Positions 34,442 to 45,479 of a DNA stretch of 64,000 nt are shown here, piece after piece; position 1 is the first letter of the stretch, and every line of letters starts with the position of its first letter. The notes beneath the pieces were generated by a model. It was not told where the DNA came from. It made no database searches and saw only the letters and a list, made by a program, of their open reading frames with translations. The DNA comes from Eutreptiella sp. 'Long Island Sound 2002' (lineage: Eukaryota > Euglenozoa > Euglenophyceae > Eutreptiales > Eutreptiaceae). The position numbers were made by a program, and so were the translations under genes. The stretch is from contig OZ038384.1 of assembly GCA_964036045.1 (NCBI GenBank), positions 44,145,704-44,209,703 of the forward strand. Direction: 5' to 3'.

Positions 34442-34627
34442 TTGCAATCTGCTGCGCTATTTTGGAATAATGCTCCCTTTAGGCTCAAGACATTGCACGC
34501 AGTGGCTCTCGCCCTCGATGCAGCATGCTTGAAATTAGGGGTTCTGCACACTCATTGCTGGTGTGCTTTTGCAGCAGATGCCTTGCGCCGTATGAAGCGG
34601 TGCTATGTGATTATCGTGCTTGGTTAG
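34442..34627 (+). pseudogene. possible continuation of the hAT-like transposase
   Basis: Directly after the array a frame reads LKTLHAVALALDAACLKLGV and HCWCAFAADALRRMKRC. In ZNF862-type proteins a His-x-x-x-x-Leu-Ala segment follows the DGASV motif by about 15-20 residues, so this may be the piece displaced by the repeat array. The similarity is weak. Confidence 0.25.
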
Positions 34628-34639
34628 CGTGAGGGCAGT

Positions 34640-36038
34640 CCGGGAGCGGGAGGGGAGTGAGTGGCCACCGGACTACTGAAGCAACTGCAGTGGGGCAGCG
34701 GAGCCCGCGCACATAAAAACGTAGAACCATTCGAATACAAAGGTGTTCCCTGTGCTTATGCTGTGCTGCTGTTTCATGTGCAGGGTATGGATTACAGGAA
34801 GGGATTATCCAAGACCACCGGCAAGTATTAGCATGCAAATGCAAGCAGCGGGGAAAAAAAAACAACGCACAGAGAAAAATCATTTCAGTTGAATGAAGGT
34901 CCCAAAAAGAAACAGTGATTGGCAACATCCAACAATAAGAAGCATGGGATTTGATTTGTACCAAAATTGAACAATAACATCATGGGCCACCAGCTCTGTG
35001 GCCAGCTGCACAGAAACAGTCATCAATCTGAACCGTCATCGAGTGCAGTGTACTCTAAAGCGTGTGTTCCACTTCATGCTCCGTCGTGCATGGAGTCTCA
35101 TCCGTATGCGTGTAGAAATCTTTCTCTCCTGCTCCGTTTGGCACGGGGCATTGTCCGTCCAAGAACGGCTGATAGAGGGGTTCTGATGCAAGTGCCGGTA
35201 TCCAACTGTACCATAAGGAGTGTGTTCATCTCCCAAGCTCCGTCGAGAATGGAGTCCCAACCGTCGATGAGCAGTTATCCTTTCCTTCGGCCCTCTACAT
35301 CGAGCTCTGTCGAGAATGGAGTCCAGACAGTCAGTGAACGAAAGACTCCCCTTCCTGCTCCGTCTCGCATGGGGCACTGCCTGTCCTAGAACGGCCTATA
35401 GAGTGTGACCATTTGTCCGTGTTTGTGCTGATGCGATATCCTATACCCCTGTCCTGCTGTGTTTGCGATGGTTGTTTAAGGGCATATGTAGAGGTTGTGT
35501 GGAAGGTTGCAAGTGCTCACAATGGAAGAACGTGAATAATGATTGACCCCCTCTCAAGCTCTGGAATCGCGGGGCATCGACCGTCTAGGAATGGTACCAG
35601 GAGAGCGGAGGTCTCGTCAACAACCGTGAGTGAAGCGAGACGCCGGAATGACAGAGCTGGCGTCAGTCTCTTATGCCGGGGCAACGGGCTCCAATTCAAA
35701 GGACACATCCTCAATGGTCTGCCCCACACCAATCGTTGCAGCAAGGACCACAGCAAGCAGCCCCCCCCGCCCGCTTTCTCTTTACTTCCCTAGACACAAA
35801 CGCCACATCAATCTCCCTCCCCTACACCTTTTTCGCTGTTACCTGAAGCAGCGGGTCAGCCCAACCCGGTCCAACACCAGCCCGCAGCCTCGCCACACCT
35901 CTCCTCCCAATCAACGCCAGGTGTTTCAACAGGCATTGTAGGGTACTCCCAAGGGGAAGGAAGGCACAATGATTCCCCTCTGATCTCCCTGTGTGTGTGA
36001 CGGGTCTCAGCCAAATCCCATCGCACGAGGTTAAATAG
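34640..36038. other. no gene; degenerate repeat at about 35070-35620
   Basis: A loosely repeated motif of about 60 bp recurs at roughly 35075, 35140, 35235, 35305, 35355 and 35560: GCTCCGTC followed by GAATGGAGTC or GCATGGGGC, then CCGTC and sometimes AAGAACGGC. It is too diverged to define a period. No coding signal. Confidence 0.4.
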
Positions 36039-36629
36039 GTGTTGCAACAGGTCTTTGGTGAAGCTTGGCGAGTCATGGGAGAGGGGTTTAGTAAGGGTTT
36101 CTGGTTCCGAACAAGCAGCGAAGCAGTGTCGCAAGAGGTGTCCAAAGGCTTAGCCACCCTGACGCTCCGGACGGTGTTCGGCAAGGAATTGACAGTCAGG
36201 TCAAAAAACAAAGATGGGGTCCCTTACGAGCTCCCAAGGTTTCTACAACACAAGAACCCTGCTCCTCCTGCACAAGTCAAGAGTGGAGAAGGGCGCAAGG
36301 GTGCAGAAGGGCAACATACCCCGCAAGCCATGAATATGCCGTACCAGGCGCAAGGGGCCTACCCCATGATTCCAATGATGCCTCCCCCAATGTACCCAAA
36401 TATGCCTCCCCCTGGACCCATGCCTTTTCATAGCTCCCGCCCAAACTCTGATCCTATGGGAGGTGCTACAGGCCCCGAAAGGAGCAGCAGATGTGAGTCC
36501 CCAAGAGCCCAGCCGTATCCAATGAACGGAAGGGGTGAAGCCAACTCCAGGCCCTCAGTGGGTCGCATTCCAACCACGTTGCCTTCAGCGTCGGCATCGG
36601 CTTCTGTGCAGTCTCTCCCGGGACAGTGA
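36039..36629 (+). CDS. Pro/Met-rich protein, possibly LINE ORF1
   Basis: The frame opens after a TTGCAACAG acceptor-like site and reads VFGEAWRVMGEGFSKGFWFR and SKGLATLTLRTVFGKELTV, then a Pro/Met-rich stretch (MIPMMPPPMYPNMPPPGPMP) and a Ser/Arg/Pro-rich tail, ending in TGA 36627. An RNA-binding-like N-terminal part followed by low complexity, upstream of an endonuclease in the same orientation, fits a LINE first ORF, but no zinc knuckle is visible. A host protein cannot be excluded. Confidence 0.4.
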   Translation: MLQQVFGEAWRVMGEGFSKGFWFRTSSEAVSQEVSKGLATLTLRTVFGKELTVRSKNKDGVPYELPRFLQHKNPAPPAQVKSGEGRKGAEGQHTPQAMNMPYQAQGAYPMIPMMPPPMYPNMPPPGPMPFHSSRPNSDPMGGATGPERSSRCESPRAQPYPMNGRGEANSRPSVGRIPTTLPSASASASVQSLPGQ

Positions 36630-36683
36630 GCGGGTGGAGTGTGACTTCCCTTTCATCTCCCTAAATCTACCAGCTGTCCCCAG

Positions 36684-36836
36684 CCGGTTGTAGATTTGTG
36701 CGAACTGTTTGGCTTCATGTCGGCACAATGTGAAAAGTGGATGCACCAGTATTTGTCTGTGCTATCCCGGTGGTGGGAAGCAGAGGAATCTCTGTTGACC
36801 ATGAATTCAACCCAGAGCATGGGCGAGTGCTTTCAA
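36684..36836 (+). CDS. candidate 51-codon exon
   Basis: The segment lies between a CCCCAG acceptor and a GTATGT donor (36837), is phase 0 at both ends and reads PVVDLCELFGFMSAQCEKWM and HQYLSVLSRWWEAEESLL. It looks like an ordinary helical protein segment. It lies between the possible LINE ORF1 and the endonuclease remnant, and its relation to them is unclear. Confidence 0.35.
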
Positions 36837-37502
36837 GTATGTTCTACATGCATGCAAGCTATGCCTGAAGCAAAGTGCCTAGAGCATCCAACAGCATGGG
36901 TAGTCCGGGCACCTATGCTCACCTCCTCATCTCCGGCTAAGGACGCACATGCAAGCCTAATAAAGACCTGCAAGGTGCTTAAGGACTTGGCCTATCCTCC
37001 TTGGGTGGTGGTCTTGTGTAGTTGTGTAGTCTTGTGTGGTTGTACTACTATGGCTCATAGAAAGAGCAAGTTATGGGCACAAAACGTCCTAGAAGGCGTC
37101 GATTCAAGTTTTATCTCCAGGGTTGGTGGTGGTCTTATGGACTCAGGGTCAAGCTCTACGTCGGACACCTGTGCTGCATTTTTATTACGCTAGAGAAGGG
37201 GGATGCTCAGTGTTGAAGGGATCCAACAGAACCGGAGTCACAGAAGCGGTCCTAGCAGGGGAGTAATGTTCACTGTGTGGGGAATTCAAAGCTTTTTCTA
37301 TTGCACTGGAACCAGGCTCCGAGGGATTTCAGCTGAGTCAAGGGATGAACCTGGCTCCGCTATGTTGGCACTTAGACTCCTCTGAACCTACAACCCGGGC
37401 ACATGCAGAGTCCTCCACGGTATAAGTGGGGCCTACCGCTGCACACGGGTCTTCCCGATAACTAGGACGAGACTCCAGCAATGCAGCCCTGGGCAGGTTC
37501 AG

Positions 37503-38956
37503 GTGCACGACTTTGAATGCTACGCTGAGATGGTCACAGCGTACAGAGAAAAGGATGCCTGCTTTCCTCCGTCCCCAACAGCCCCTGACATCAGCTACAC
37601 AGTCAAAGTTCCAGGAATCAATTGCGGTAGTCGGGCTGAAAAGCAGAGGAGGCTGGCCGCTTTGATAGTCCCCTGCGATCCGGATGTTGTCACGTTGCAG
37701 GAAGTTTGGAAAGAGGAATATCTAACGTGTCTTGCATATCTCCCGTACCGACAGTTCAAGGCGTCAGCCAGCAGGGGGGGGGGTGTCTAACCACACTGCT
37801 TCATCTAAGATGGATAGGTGAGAAAAAGCCTGTAGTCAGCCTAGAGAAGCATTGGATTGGCGGGGCTTCCCATCGCTCAGTCAGTGATTCGATTGCCGTG
37901 GTGAATGTGCACTTCCCCCCCCTTCATGCACCCCAAAGACAAAAACGAAGCTATATACCATTGAGCAGAATTTTTCCTAAACTCGCGGTGTAGTATTCAG
38001 GTTTTGCAGGGTGATGTAAACACTGATGACTCAACAGCGTGGTTCAAAAGGTGTTGTCACCTGGCAAGCGGTGGTCATTTCCCTCATGCCCTTACTCCGC
38101 AAGAGCTGCTACCAACATGGTCAAGAGGGGCTCCGGGTTTTCTTACACGGTACGTGATTGGTTACTAACCTCACACTCTACCCCGTGTAGAAAGTGTGAG
38201 TGGGCAATTCTACCGGGCTTGTGCACGAATTTTGCTCCGTTGTTTGAGCCGCATTTCGGCCCGGGGTTCCTGCGCCCCACAGATCCTACTTGCAGACAGT
38301 TCAACTTTCGGGCCATGTCTAAAAATGTGGTGCATTGTGCAGTTGCGCTTGCCTCCCTGGGTTTTTTCTGGTGTTCCCTAGCATGGTGGGACCCGGACTC
38401 TTTGTTATATCTTTACAGGGATTTGGTTAGGGACACGGTGAGAAAAAGAGTCACGGTTCATTCGGTGTCCGAAGCAGCGAAAGCTCTGGTGGAAGTCCGA
38501 GGGCAGACAAAAAAAATTTTGAAGCAGATTACGCAATGGTGGGCAAAACAGCAAGACGGGGCCTGTGTTAAGTCGTTGGGCCTAGACGCTATAAAGCTTC
38601 AAGGCTTGAATATAAGCTCCACCACCAGCAAAGCATTAAGACTGAAATCTCAAAAATTTAAAACAGTACAGGAGATTTCGCCTAACGGGGAGGTTCTTCC
38701 TTCAGACCCAGAGAGTTTCCAAAGCAGAGATTTTAAAACGGGCACAGGAAATGTACAGGAAATGTACAGTAATTGCCCAGGAATTAGTCTGGATGTAGAC
38801 CTAATCCTGTCAGCTCTGAGCACAGAGTCAAAACCACAAAGTTTGCAGGATGACGTGCCGGCCCAGCATGACTCAGGTGCAACGCACGAAGTTGCCAAAT
38901 GGCAAGAGTTGTGTGACACCCTTGCCAAGGAGGCCTTAGCAGAGTCGAAGGCCTAG
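37503..38956 (+). pseudogene. LINE-type endonuclease remnant (EEP fold), frameshifted
   Basis: VPGINCGSRAEKQRRLAALI and DPDVVTLQEVW match the N-terminal Asn and LQE catalytic motifs of the endonuclease/exonuclease/phosphatase fold used by LINE elements. The frame shifts in a run of nine G (about 37777-37786) to GGCLTTLLHLRWIGEKKPVV and SIAVVNVHFPP, then to LQGDVNTDDSTAWFKR (GDxN motif near 38009) and again near 38130 to YTVRDWLLTSHSTPCRKCEW. A linker-type region (38430-38956) follows. No reverse transcriptase (YxDD) block is found before the GT microsatellite. A degraded, 3'-truncated element is the best reading. Confidence 0.6.
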
Positions 38957-39089
38957 AGTGTCCCCTTTCTGGATCTCGTAGTGGATATGGCATTCATTTT
39001 CAGGGAGGGGAGGCTGGTGGTAGGGTAGGAACGAACCAGACAGCTCACAGACCGCAACGGCCATTGAACTGTCCCCCGCCACCCCCTCT

Positions 39090-39265
39090 TGTGTGTGTGT
39101 GTGCGCGCGTGCGTGCGTGCGTGCGTGCGTGTTGTGGGTGTGTGTGTGTGGTGTGTGTGTGTGTGTGTGGTGTGTGTATGTGTGTGTGTATGTGTGTGTG
39201 TGTGTGTGTTGTGTGTGTGTCGTGTGTATGTGTGTGCGTGCGTGCGTGCGTGCGTGTGTGCAGGC
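39090..39265. repeat. (GT)n / (GCGT)n microsatellite
   Basis: About 175 bp of TGTGTG with GCGTGC segments at both ends. The overlapping Cys/Val-rich (and on the minus strand His/Thr-rich) ORFs are artefacts. Confidence 0.95.
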
Positions 39266-39899
39266 GGTTGCACCTGACTCCAGACACGGCTATTCTTTCT
39301 CTGTGTCACTCTGTGTCAAATGCAACACAACACTGCAAGGAAATGATGGACCTGACTGTGGAACAAGCAAGGTCACTCCATCGCTCCAAGCAAGGCCAGC
39401 ATGCGAAAGCTCCGTCAAGATGCTTATCAAAACGGGTCTTGCTAGTGCATCTGAACAAAAATATGCCATCTTCTTGTGGGGATCAATGTGTAGACGGTGG
39501 GGGATGGGGAGAGGTGGTCACACAATTCAGGGGTTTCGCGGGTTTGAAAGTGCTCCAATGTTCAAAAGCATTCTGATTTCCCTGACTTAGAAACATTTAC
39601 TATTTTCTTGCATTTGAAAATATAGGTGGGGCAGAGTGGTCTGTTTCGATTTGGTTTCGCCGGATCCAGGGAATGTGGAAGTAAAAGAAAACAAAGGAAA
39701 ATGTTGCCACAACCAACACATGTGAACCTGTGATTGTACACGCAGGGATCAAACAACCCTCAAGAATATATTTGAATGCATGAGCTCAATGGTGCAGTAG
39801 TAATTTCACCGGATCCGGTCAAAATACGACAAGGATATGAGCATAGCATGGAGCCTAGCAGAATCGGCAGGTTGCTGACACGTGGAGAAGCAGAGACAA

Positions 39900-40285
39900 T
39901 GGATACCATACAGCACCCTACTCCACTGCACCGCAGCCCACCAAAGCATACTGCACCGCTCCTCCCTGCACCTAACCCGCACCCCACTCCACCACACTGC
40001 AACCTGCACACTGCACTGCACTGCACTGCACTGCAACTGCACTGCATCCCACCACAACGTGCTGCACCGTACTATATAGCACTGCAGCTTACTGCACCGA
40101 ATTGCACCCACTGCATTTCGCCTTACCACTGCATCTGGCCGCATCTCATCCCCACCATATCACTCTGCACCACACTGTGCCCCACCGCACTGCACAACAC
40201 TGCACACCCAACACACCGAACTTCCACACCGCATCCTACTGCACCGCCCTGTATTTCACCTTACCCCACCGCACCACACCACACC
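39900..40285. repeat. degenerate CTGCA/CCGCA pentamer repeat
   Basis: About 380 bp dominated by ACTGCA, CCGCAC and CACTGCAC words with frequent substitutions, lying upstream of the first recognised C2-gene exon. Probably intronic or intergenic low-complexity DNA. Confidence 0.85.
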
Positions 40286-40546
40286 GCACCGTGCGGATTT
40301 CCCAGCTCCTTCACTGATGGTGGTAGGCTTTTTGGCTGGTGTCAGGGGCGCTGCTCTGAGAGCCACTGCCCCTCTCCTTGGGCCATTGCTGGACCAACCG
40401 CCCGCATTACCATAAGTACCAAAAGGTTTATAAAACGACTGGCGGTTTGGAATCCGCAGGTCATTCGGGTGCAATGGCCGGGTCATAGTCCTCCTCCTGC
40501 TCCTCTACACTGTCTCAATGCTTTCTGTTGTATTTCATATCTGTAG

Positions 40547-40677
40547 GCCAATGTCAAAGAGGAGCCCAGCACAGTGACACTGAGCGTGGGTAACATGTTG
40601 CATGTCGAAGTTTGTGAGGCAAATGGATTGCCTGCAGCTGACCCTTGGGGATCCAGTGACCCGTATTGCAAAGTTAC
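40547..40677 (+). CDS. C2-domain protein, penultimate exon
   Basis: The exon starts after TTTCATATCTGTAG (ending 40546) and ends at a GTATGT donor (40678), in phase 2. It encodes LSVGNMLHVEVCEANGLPAA and DPWGSSDPYCKV, the start of a canonical calcium-binding C2 domain (L-x-V-x-V-x-x-A-x-x-L, then D and SDPY in loop 1). With the next exon the split codon AC plus G restores an uninterrupted frame. C2 domains bind phospholipid membranes, often in a calcium-dependent way. The upstream part of the gene is not recognised, so the full protein may hold more domains. Confidence 0.85.
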
Positions 40678-42366
40678 GTATGTGCTCTCCACCACTATTC
40701 CCATTCCTGCCTTCCCCCATGGCTCATGGTGCCTGAATAAAGGAAACAGCAAGTAATGCTCGCCATTTCGGATTTCTGTGTTGAAATTCCACAAGAAGAT
40801 TTTGGTTGTGTGCCTGCCTCAGAATTCAAGCCTTTTTTTTGTCATGGCATTGTTACCCTGTGCTGTATTACAGACATGGATGCCTGTGGGCCCAGCCTGT
40901 GGACGCAACCCTCCGTCTCTCCTCTTTGAGAGTTTGTTGCCTGAAGCTGAAGAGCAAAAGCCCACAAGGACCCGGCGTTAAAATGCTGGAAAATTTTGGG
41001 GGCTTGTTGAATACGCCTCCCCATTTTCCACTCCAGCATGACAGGTTTGTAGGTTTATATGTTTTGAACCCCAGCCCCCCCCCCCCCCCGCGGCCACCCC
41101 ACCCCTTTGGCCCGATCATTGGCACATGGATTACAGCGGAACCAGTCCACCTAGTCTGCTGTAGCGCCAACAGCATTGGCTACAAACATATCAACAGCAT
41201 GGTGATGGGATGCAACAAAAAGTTCATGCATGAGCAAGGACCCTCAAGTTTGCAACAATTAGCCCCCCCTGCGAAGTTTACAAGCTTGTCAAAAGTGGTT
41301 TCCCTGTTATTGCCGAAGAAATTGGCTGTAATGGAGAATGAGCCAAATTTGATCAATACACATTGACTGGTGCTTTTGTAGCATTGGAGGTTGGCTTGGG
41401 GTGCGGTGCACGTGTGTGAAATTTGCACGAAATTCGTGCAAAATTTGCGTGAATTTTGTATGAATTTAAGATGTACTCGTTTCACCAGAAAAAAAAACGA
41501 TTGTGAATGCAATGTGAGCGTGCGTTGTGAATGAAAATGTGTGTATTGTTGTATGGACACACTACACCAGATCTCGGTGACCCTTTTGTGAAACTGTGAG
41601 GATTAATTGATTGGAGTATTTGCATCCCAAAGATGCATGCTTTGTTTTGGAAGAGCCCTGATTCTCCAAAGACAATGGGCAATTTGGCCTTGGGTAACCC
41701 TAAGTTTAACATCCATTCAAAAAGTGGGTTGTGGACCATTCACAAAGGGTCTGATGTTCTTGCCCGGCAGCATGAACAACCCAAGGTTGTGTCAGGAGAG
41801 GCCCATGATGCAAAGCTGAGATAAGAGGAGTGGCGCTTTCGCCATTAGCCGCTCGTGTTTTCGTGCGACTGTGCACACAGCTGCCATCAAAAGTATGAGG
41901 GCAGGAGCAGACAATAGTCGCCAGACAATAGTCGCCAGCTGAGTTGCATTTAACAAATTTGTGAAATGGTGCTGTGGTGTTCGCCTTCTACAGCTGGGGG
42001 GGAGGGTGGCCATGATTTCTTCGCGCTGAGGAAAGGCATAGAATGTGTGGTATGCAGCAACATGGTACGTACATGGTGCAATCAGTGCACGTGTGCAAAG
42101 AGTATAGGGTATGGGGCCACCTGCGGCATGGGTGGCAATGTGTGGAAAGGGTATGGGGTGGGCGAGCACCCTGACAGTGTTCTTATGCAAGCCAAATTCG
42201 ACAGTAACACATGCCCCCAATAGTTCGCACCCTGTAGGTTGCCAAGATTCGAACACGTCCCCCCAAGTTGATGCCAGTAATTTGCTGCCAGCTTCATCCA
42301 CTGTCAGGCACAGGCCTTCACTTAGTGGCTCGTTGATACCCCCCCCCCCCCCTGTAATAGCTACGC

Positions 42367-42930
42367 CCTTGTAATAGCTACAGTAGGCGTAGGGACCGTA
42401 TTAATTTGGTACCTAATTTTAATTCGGTACAAATGTAGTGCAGCCGCAGAACACATGGGTTTGGTGACAAATTTGCCAGCTACATAGGGTCATGGACACA
42501 TTTGTTGTGAGTGTTTGCCCACTTCAACCCACATAGCTCTGATTTGGGGGATATTTGTGTACTATATCCCCCTTTCTTGCACCAGCTCACCATGCAATCT
42601 TCTCTTTTTCACCCTGGGTGTCCAGTGATTTTCACACGTTCCACCGGTGAGCGTATGGATGCCACAATGAAGGGGTCATCGGAGAAGGGGGACCTGTTTG
42701 CGGTGTTGGAGTACATGAAGGGTGGGCAGGTGGTCACACACCCCTGTGCCCCCCTTTCAAAAATCGAGTTCTTCATCCGATCACCGTCCCCATCCCCGGA
42801 GCCGGAGGTGCACTCATACTATGCATTCTCTCACGTGTATGTCGGTAGTTGTATGTGTCGTGCGCAAGCCTCACCCTTGTAATAGCTACAGCAGGCGTAG
42901 CGACCGTATTAATTCCGTACTTTGGCGCAG
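42367..42930. repeat. about 50-bp direct repeats, 507 bp apart
   Basis: CCTTGTAATAGCTACAGTAG then GCGTAGGGACCGTATTAATT (42368) recurs as CCTTGTAATAGCTACAGCAG then GCGTAGCGACCGTATTAATT (42875). The copies bracket the coding relic at 42627-42810. They could be short terminal repeats of a small element or target-site-linked copies. Confidence 0.8.
42627..42810 (+). pseudogene. transposon-type coding relic
   Basis: After CCTGGGTGTCCAG a frame reads VIFTRSTGERMDATMKGSSE, KGDLFAVLEYMKGGQVVTHP and FIRSPSPSPEPE. A Gly-Glu-Arg-x-x-Ala-Thr pattern with a Gly-Asp and a V-x-H segment, ending in an SPSP tail, resembles SH3-like or chromo-like accessory modules in transposon polyproteins. I cannot name the family. 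It resembles the short segment at 3919 loosely. Confidence 0.3.
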
Positions 42931-43019
42931 CTATTTCAAAGGGGTGGGGGGTTACCATGGCCGGGGGGGGGGGGTGAGTGGGTTAGTCTGGTTTTCCCCT
43001 GATTTTGGGAAGCGTGCAG

Positions 43020-43335
43020 GTACGAGTATGTTGTATGTTGTAATTCCTGTATTTTTTTTTGCGGTAAATGCGTGTAACAAAAAAATCGTCACATCGTGTA
43101 TTTTTTTTTGTGGTAAGTCGTGTAAACCCGCTACACACATTACAGCAAAAAAAATTAAAATTATACGGTTTGACGATTTTTTGTACACGCGTTTACCGCA
43201 AAAAACAATTACACGACTTGACGATTTTTTTGTACACGACTTACCGCAAAAAAATAAAATTACACAACGTGACAATTTTTTTGTACACGACTTACTGCAC
43301 AAAAAATTTCCAATTTTACCGAAAACAAAAAATGC
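43020..43335. repeat. A-rich TTACCGC repeat, copy 1
   Basis: Repeated words such as ACACGACTTACCGCAAAAAA, TTGACGATTTTTTTGTACAC and GTGGTAAGTCGTGTA. The same words occur at 44745-44915, 57195-57480 and 60045-60160. Together with the adjacent 86-bp-type unit this marks the ends of a dispersed element (see findings). Confidence 0.85.
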
Positions 43336-43640
43336 ATACATGTAGCCACTGGGCCCACTTATGGGCCCCTTCCGATTTTGTCCCCCGTGGAGTGTTGGGG
43401 ACCCCCTAGACGGTAGGGGTCATGTAGCCACTGGGCCCACTTGTGGTCCAGTCTGATTTTGTCCCTGCTCTGAAGCGGGTCATTGAACCGCCTGGTGATG
43501 ATTTGGAGGGCGTTCTTGAGCTTCTCGCCCTCCTCAACCCCCCCTCCCCCCAACACCTCAGTTGAAGGTGCATTTTAGAGTGTTTCAGCCACCCCCACCC
43601 CTCTTGAAGGCAAGTGTACCACCCCCCTATTTTGAGGTCG
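43336..43640 (+). mobile_element. 5' part of a deleted transposon copy (86-bp unit plus coding relic)
   Basis: 43340-43475 carries one to two units of the hairpin repeat (GTAGCCACTGGGCCCACTTG, TGATTTTGTCCC). 43476-43620 is then clearly related to 59157-59310: CCTGGTGATGATTTGGAGGG against CCCGGTGATGATGTGGAGGG, and CCCACCCCTCTTGAAGGCAAG against CCCACCCCTCTCGAAGGCAAG. In the other copy this encodes VVQAPGDDVEGVTEL. Here the frame is broken. Confidence 0.75.
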
Positions 43641-43925
43641 CCCGATCGTGTGGTGACGTCCGCCTTCACCGGGGGGATCTTACCAAGTTTTTCGGGGGAT
43701 CATAACGAGTTTTGGGGGGGGTCCTAGGGAGATTTTGATGCAAATTTGGGCGAAACCACCATCAAAATTGTGTTCTTCGACCCCAAAATAGGGGGTAATG
43801 TCACCCTTGTTCAAAATTTTACCCTAGGAATGACCCCACCCCAAAACGGGGATGTTTTAGAAACAGGCTGCAGGGGGGTTTTGACCCCCTTGTGGAAATA
43901 GGGTAATTCAGCCTACAACTTTGAA

Positions 43926-44511
43926 GTTGGGTAACCCCATACCCTATTTTGAGGTCGCTGAGTCCGAATATCGTGGTGGTTTCACGCAACTTGGCTGTAT
44001 TTTTGAGACAATTACCGTTTTACGTTGAAAAACGCACTCGGTAGGAATCTACAAAACTCATTAAGATATGCCCAAACCGTGATGTGGCACTCACAAATTC
44101 GGAACAAGCGACCTCAAAATATGGGGGTGGTATACTTTGATTCCAGGATCGGTCCGCAATGTCGAATTTCTATGGTGGAACGCCTAAAAAGTAGGGGTAC
44201 TTGCGCTTTCCACTTGTGAACTTACTGGTGATATCCTCCTCAGGATACCTGAAAGTACCCCTACTTTTTAGGCGTTCCACCATAGAAGTTCGACATTGTG
44301 GATCCATCCTGAAATCAAAGTATACCACCCCTGTTTTGAGGTCGCTTGTTTTGAATTTGTGGTTGCCACATCACAGTTTGGGCATATCTTAACGAGTTTT
44401 GCAGATTCCCACTGAGTGCGTTTTTCAACGTAAAACGGTCCCCCAAGTTGCGTGAAACCACCATGATATTCAGACTCAACGACCTCAAAATGGGGTATGG
44501 GGTTACCCAAT
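43926..44511. repeat. 586-bp foldback (inverted repeat) element
   Basis: The left arm 43926 to about 44203 (from GTTGGGTAACCCCATACCCT to GGAACGCCTAAAAAGTAGGG) is repeated in inverse orientation at about 44255-44511 (CCCTACTTTTTAGGCGTTCC back to GGTATGGGGTTACCCAA) around a loop of about 50 bp. Arms are about 270 bp with a modest number of mismatches, for example GGTCGCTTGTTTTGAATTTG facing CAAATTCGGAACAAGCGACC. It has the structure of a foldback or hairpin MITE and lies in the C2-gene intron. No ORF. Confidence 0.9.
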
Positions 44512-44745
44512 TTCAGGACTCTTTTCTTGGGCCTGATTTTGTTTCAGTGCCAATGACACCATGACACTATGGTATATTGGCCGAGTCCCAAGTAATTGGT
44601 GGCCACACAGAGTACTAGGTGCTCTTTTGACTCGTCCCATCGTTTTGGTCGCTATGGGGTGCTATACGGAACCGGCAATTGTACATTGTGCGCATGTGTT
44701 GCAAAAGTTGCATTTCTTTCAATTTTTCAATTTTTTTCATAATTT
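44512..44745 (+). mobile_element. 3' part of the deleted transposon copy
   Basis: CAGGACTCTTTTCTTGGGCC, TGATTTTGTTTCAGTGCCAA, TGGCCGAGTCCCAAGTAATT, ACGGAACCGGCAATTGTACA and TTGCATTTCTTTCAATTTTT match 59825-60045 in order and orientation, and the start also matches 59745-59800 and 61958-62010. It is followed by TTACCGC repeat copy 2. Confidence 0.85.
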
Positions 44746-44915
44746 ACACGACTTACCGCAAAAAGAAAAAATGATTACATGCATTTACCGCAAAAAAAAT
44801 AATTCATTTTTTTTTAATAATTTTCATGGCTTACCGCAAAAAAAAATTACACGCATGTACCGCAAAAAAATTACACGAGTTGACAATTTTTTTGTACACG
44901 AGTTACATTTTTCAC
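44745..44915. repeat. A-rich TTACCGC repeat, copy 2
   Basis: Contains ACACGACTTACCGCAAAAAG, CATTTACCGCAAAAAAAATA and TTGACAATTTTTTTGTACAC, then ACATTTTTCACG, the same ending as at 60160. Confidence 0.85.
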
Positions 44916-45479
44916 GGGGGGGGGACTGGGCGTTGTCCATGGGCTGAGGCACATTGCGACACAAGGGGGTGCTGCCACTTTGTGCAGACCTGTTTTGCTT
45001 TACGATATTGCTAGGGCCACAAAAGAACATGAATGTGGGATGATCATCAGGGATCATCCCAACACTCACCTTGATCAACTTGGGGTATAGGGGACAGCTA
45101 CTTGTCCTGAGTGGCATGGCGTCCCTCCTCTGTATCACAGCTCAAGGGCCTTCATTCTTTGCAGGTGTCTTTATGTCTATGGGCAACATTAGCGGTAGAC
45201 CAAGCTCTGTGACCCCCTCCCCTCCAGGTATATGGGTGGGTGGGTGGTCAGCCAAAATCCCGGGGAGGGAAATTTGACACACACACACACACACAGTATC
45301 ACTAAGCAAAGGCCTGTTCAGGCATCACCCTGTGTGCAATCCAGGCAGACATGACCTTGAACTCACCCCAAGAAGTTCACAAGTCACTGCCTGCATAGGC
45401 CTGTAAAAAGCTTGCAGAGCTTCCTCATACCACCACAGCTCGTACGTTCTCTGCATGGCTGATTACATTCGTCGTGCAG

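Larger units (their letters stand above)
40678..45479 (+). other. 4802-bp intron of the C2 gene, filled with transposon remnants
   Basis: Donor GTATGTGC at 40678 and acceptor TTCGTCGTGCAG ending at 45479. The splice is supported because the C2 domain continues in frame across it. The intron holds a C-run (41078-41093), a direct repeat, a coding relic, TTACCGC-type A-rich repeats, three pieces of a larger transposon and a 586-bp foldback (listed separately). Confidence 0.8.

Noticed and set aside
39064-39590. Cys/Val-rich and His/Thr-rich ORFs
   Set aside because: Direct translation of the GT microsatellite.
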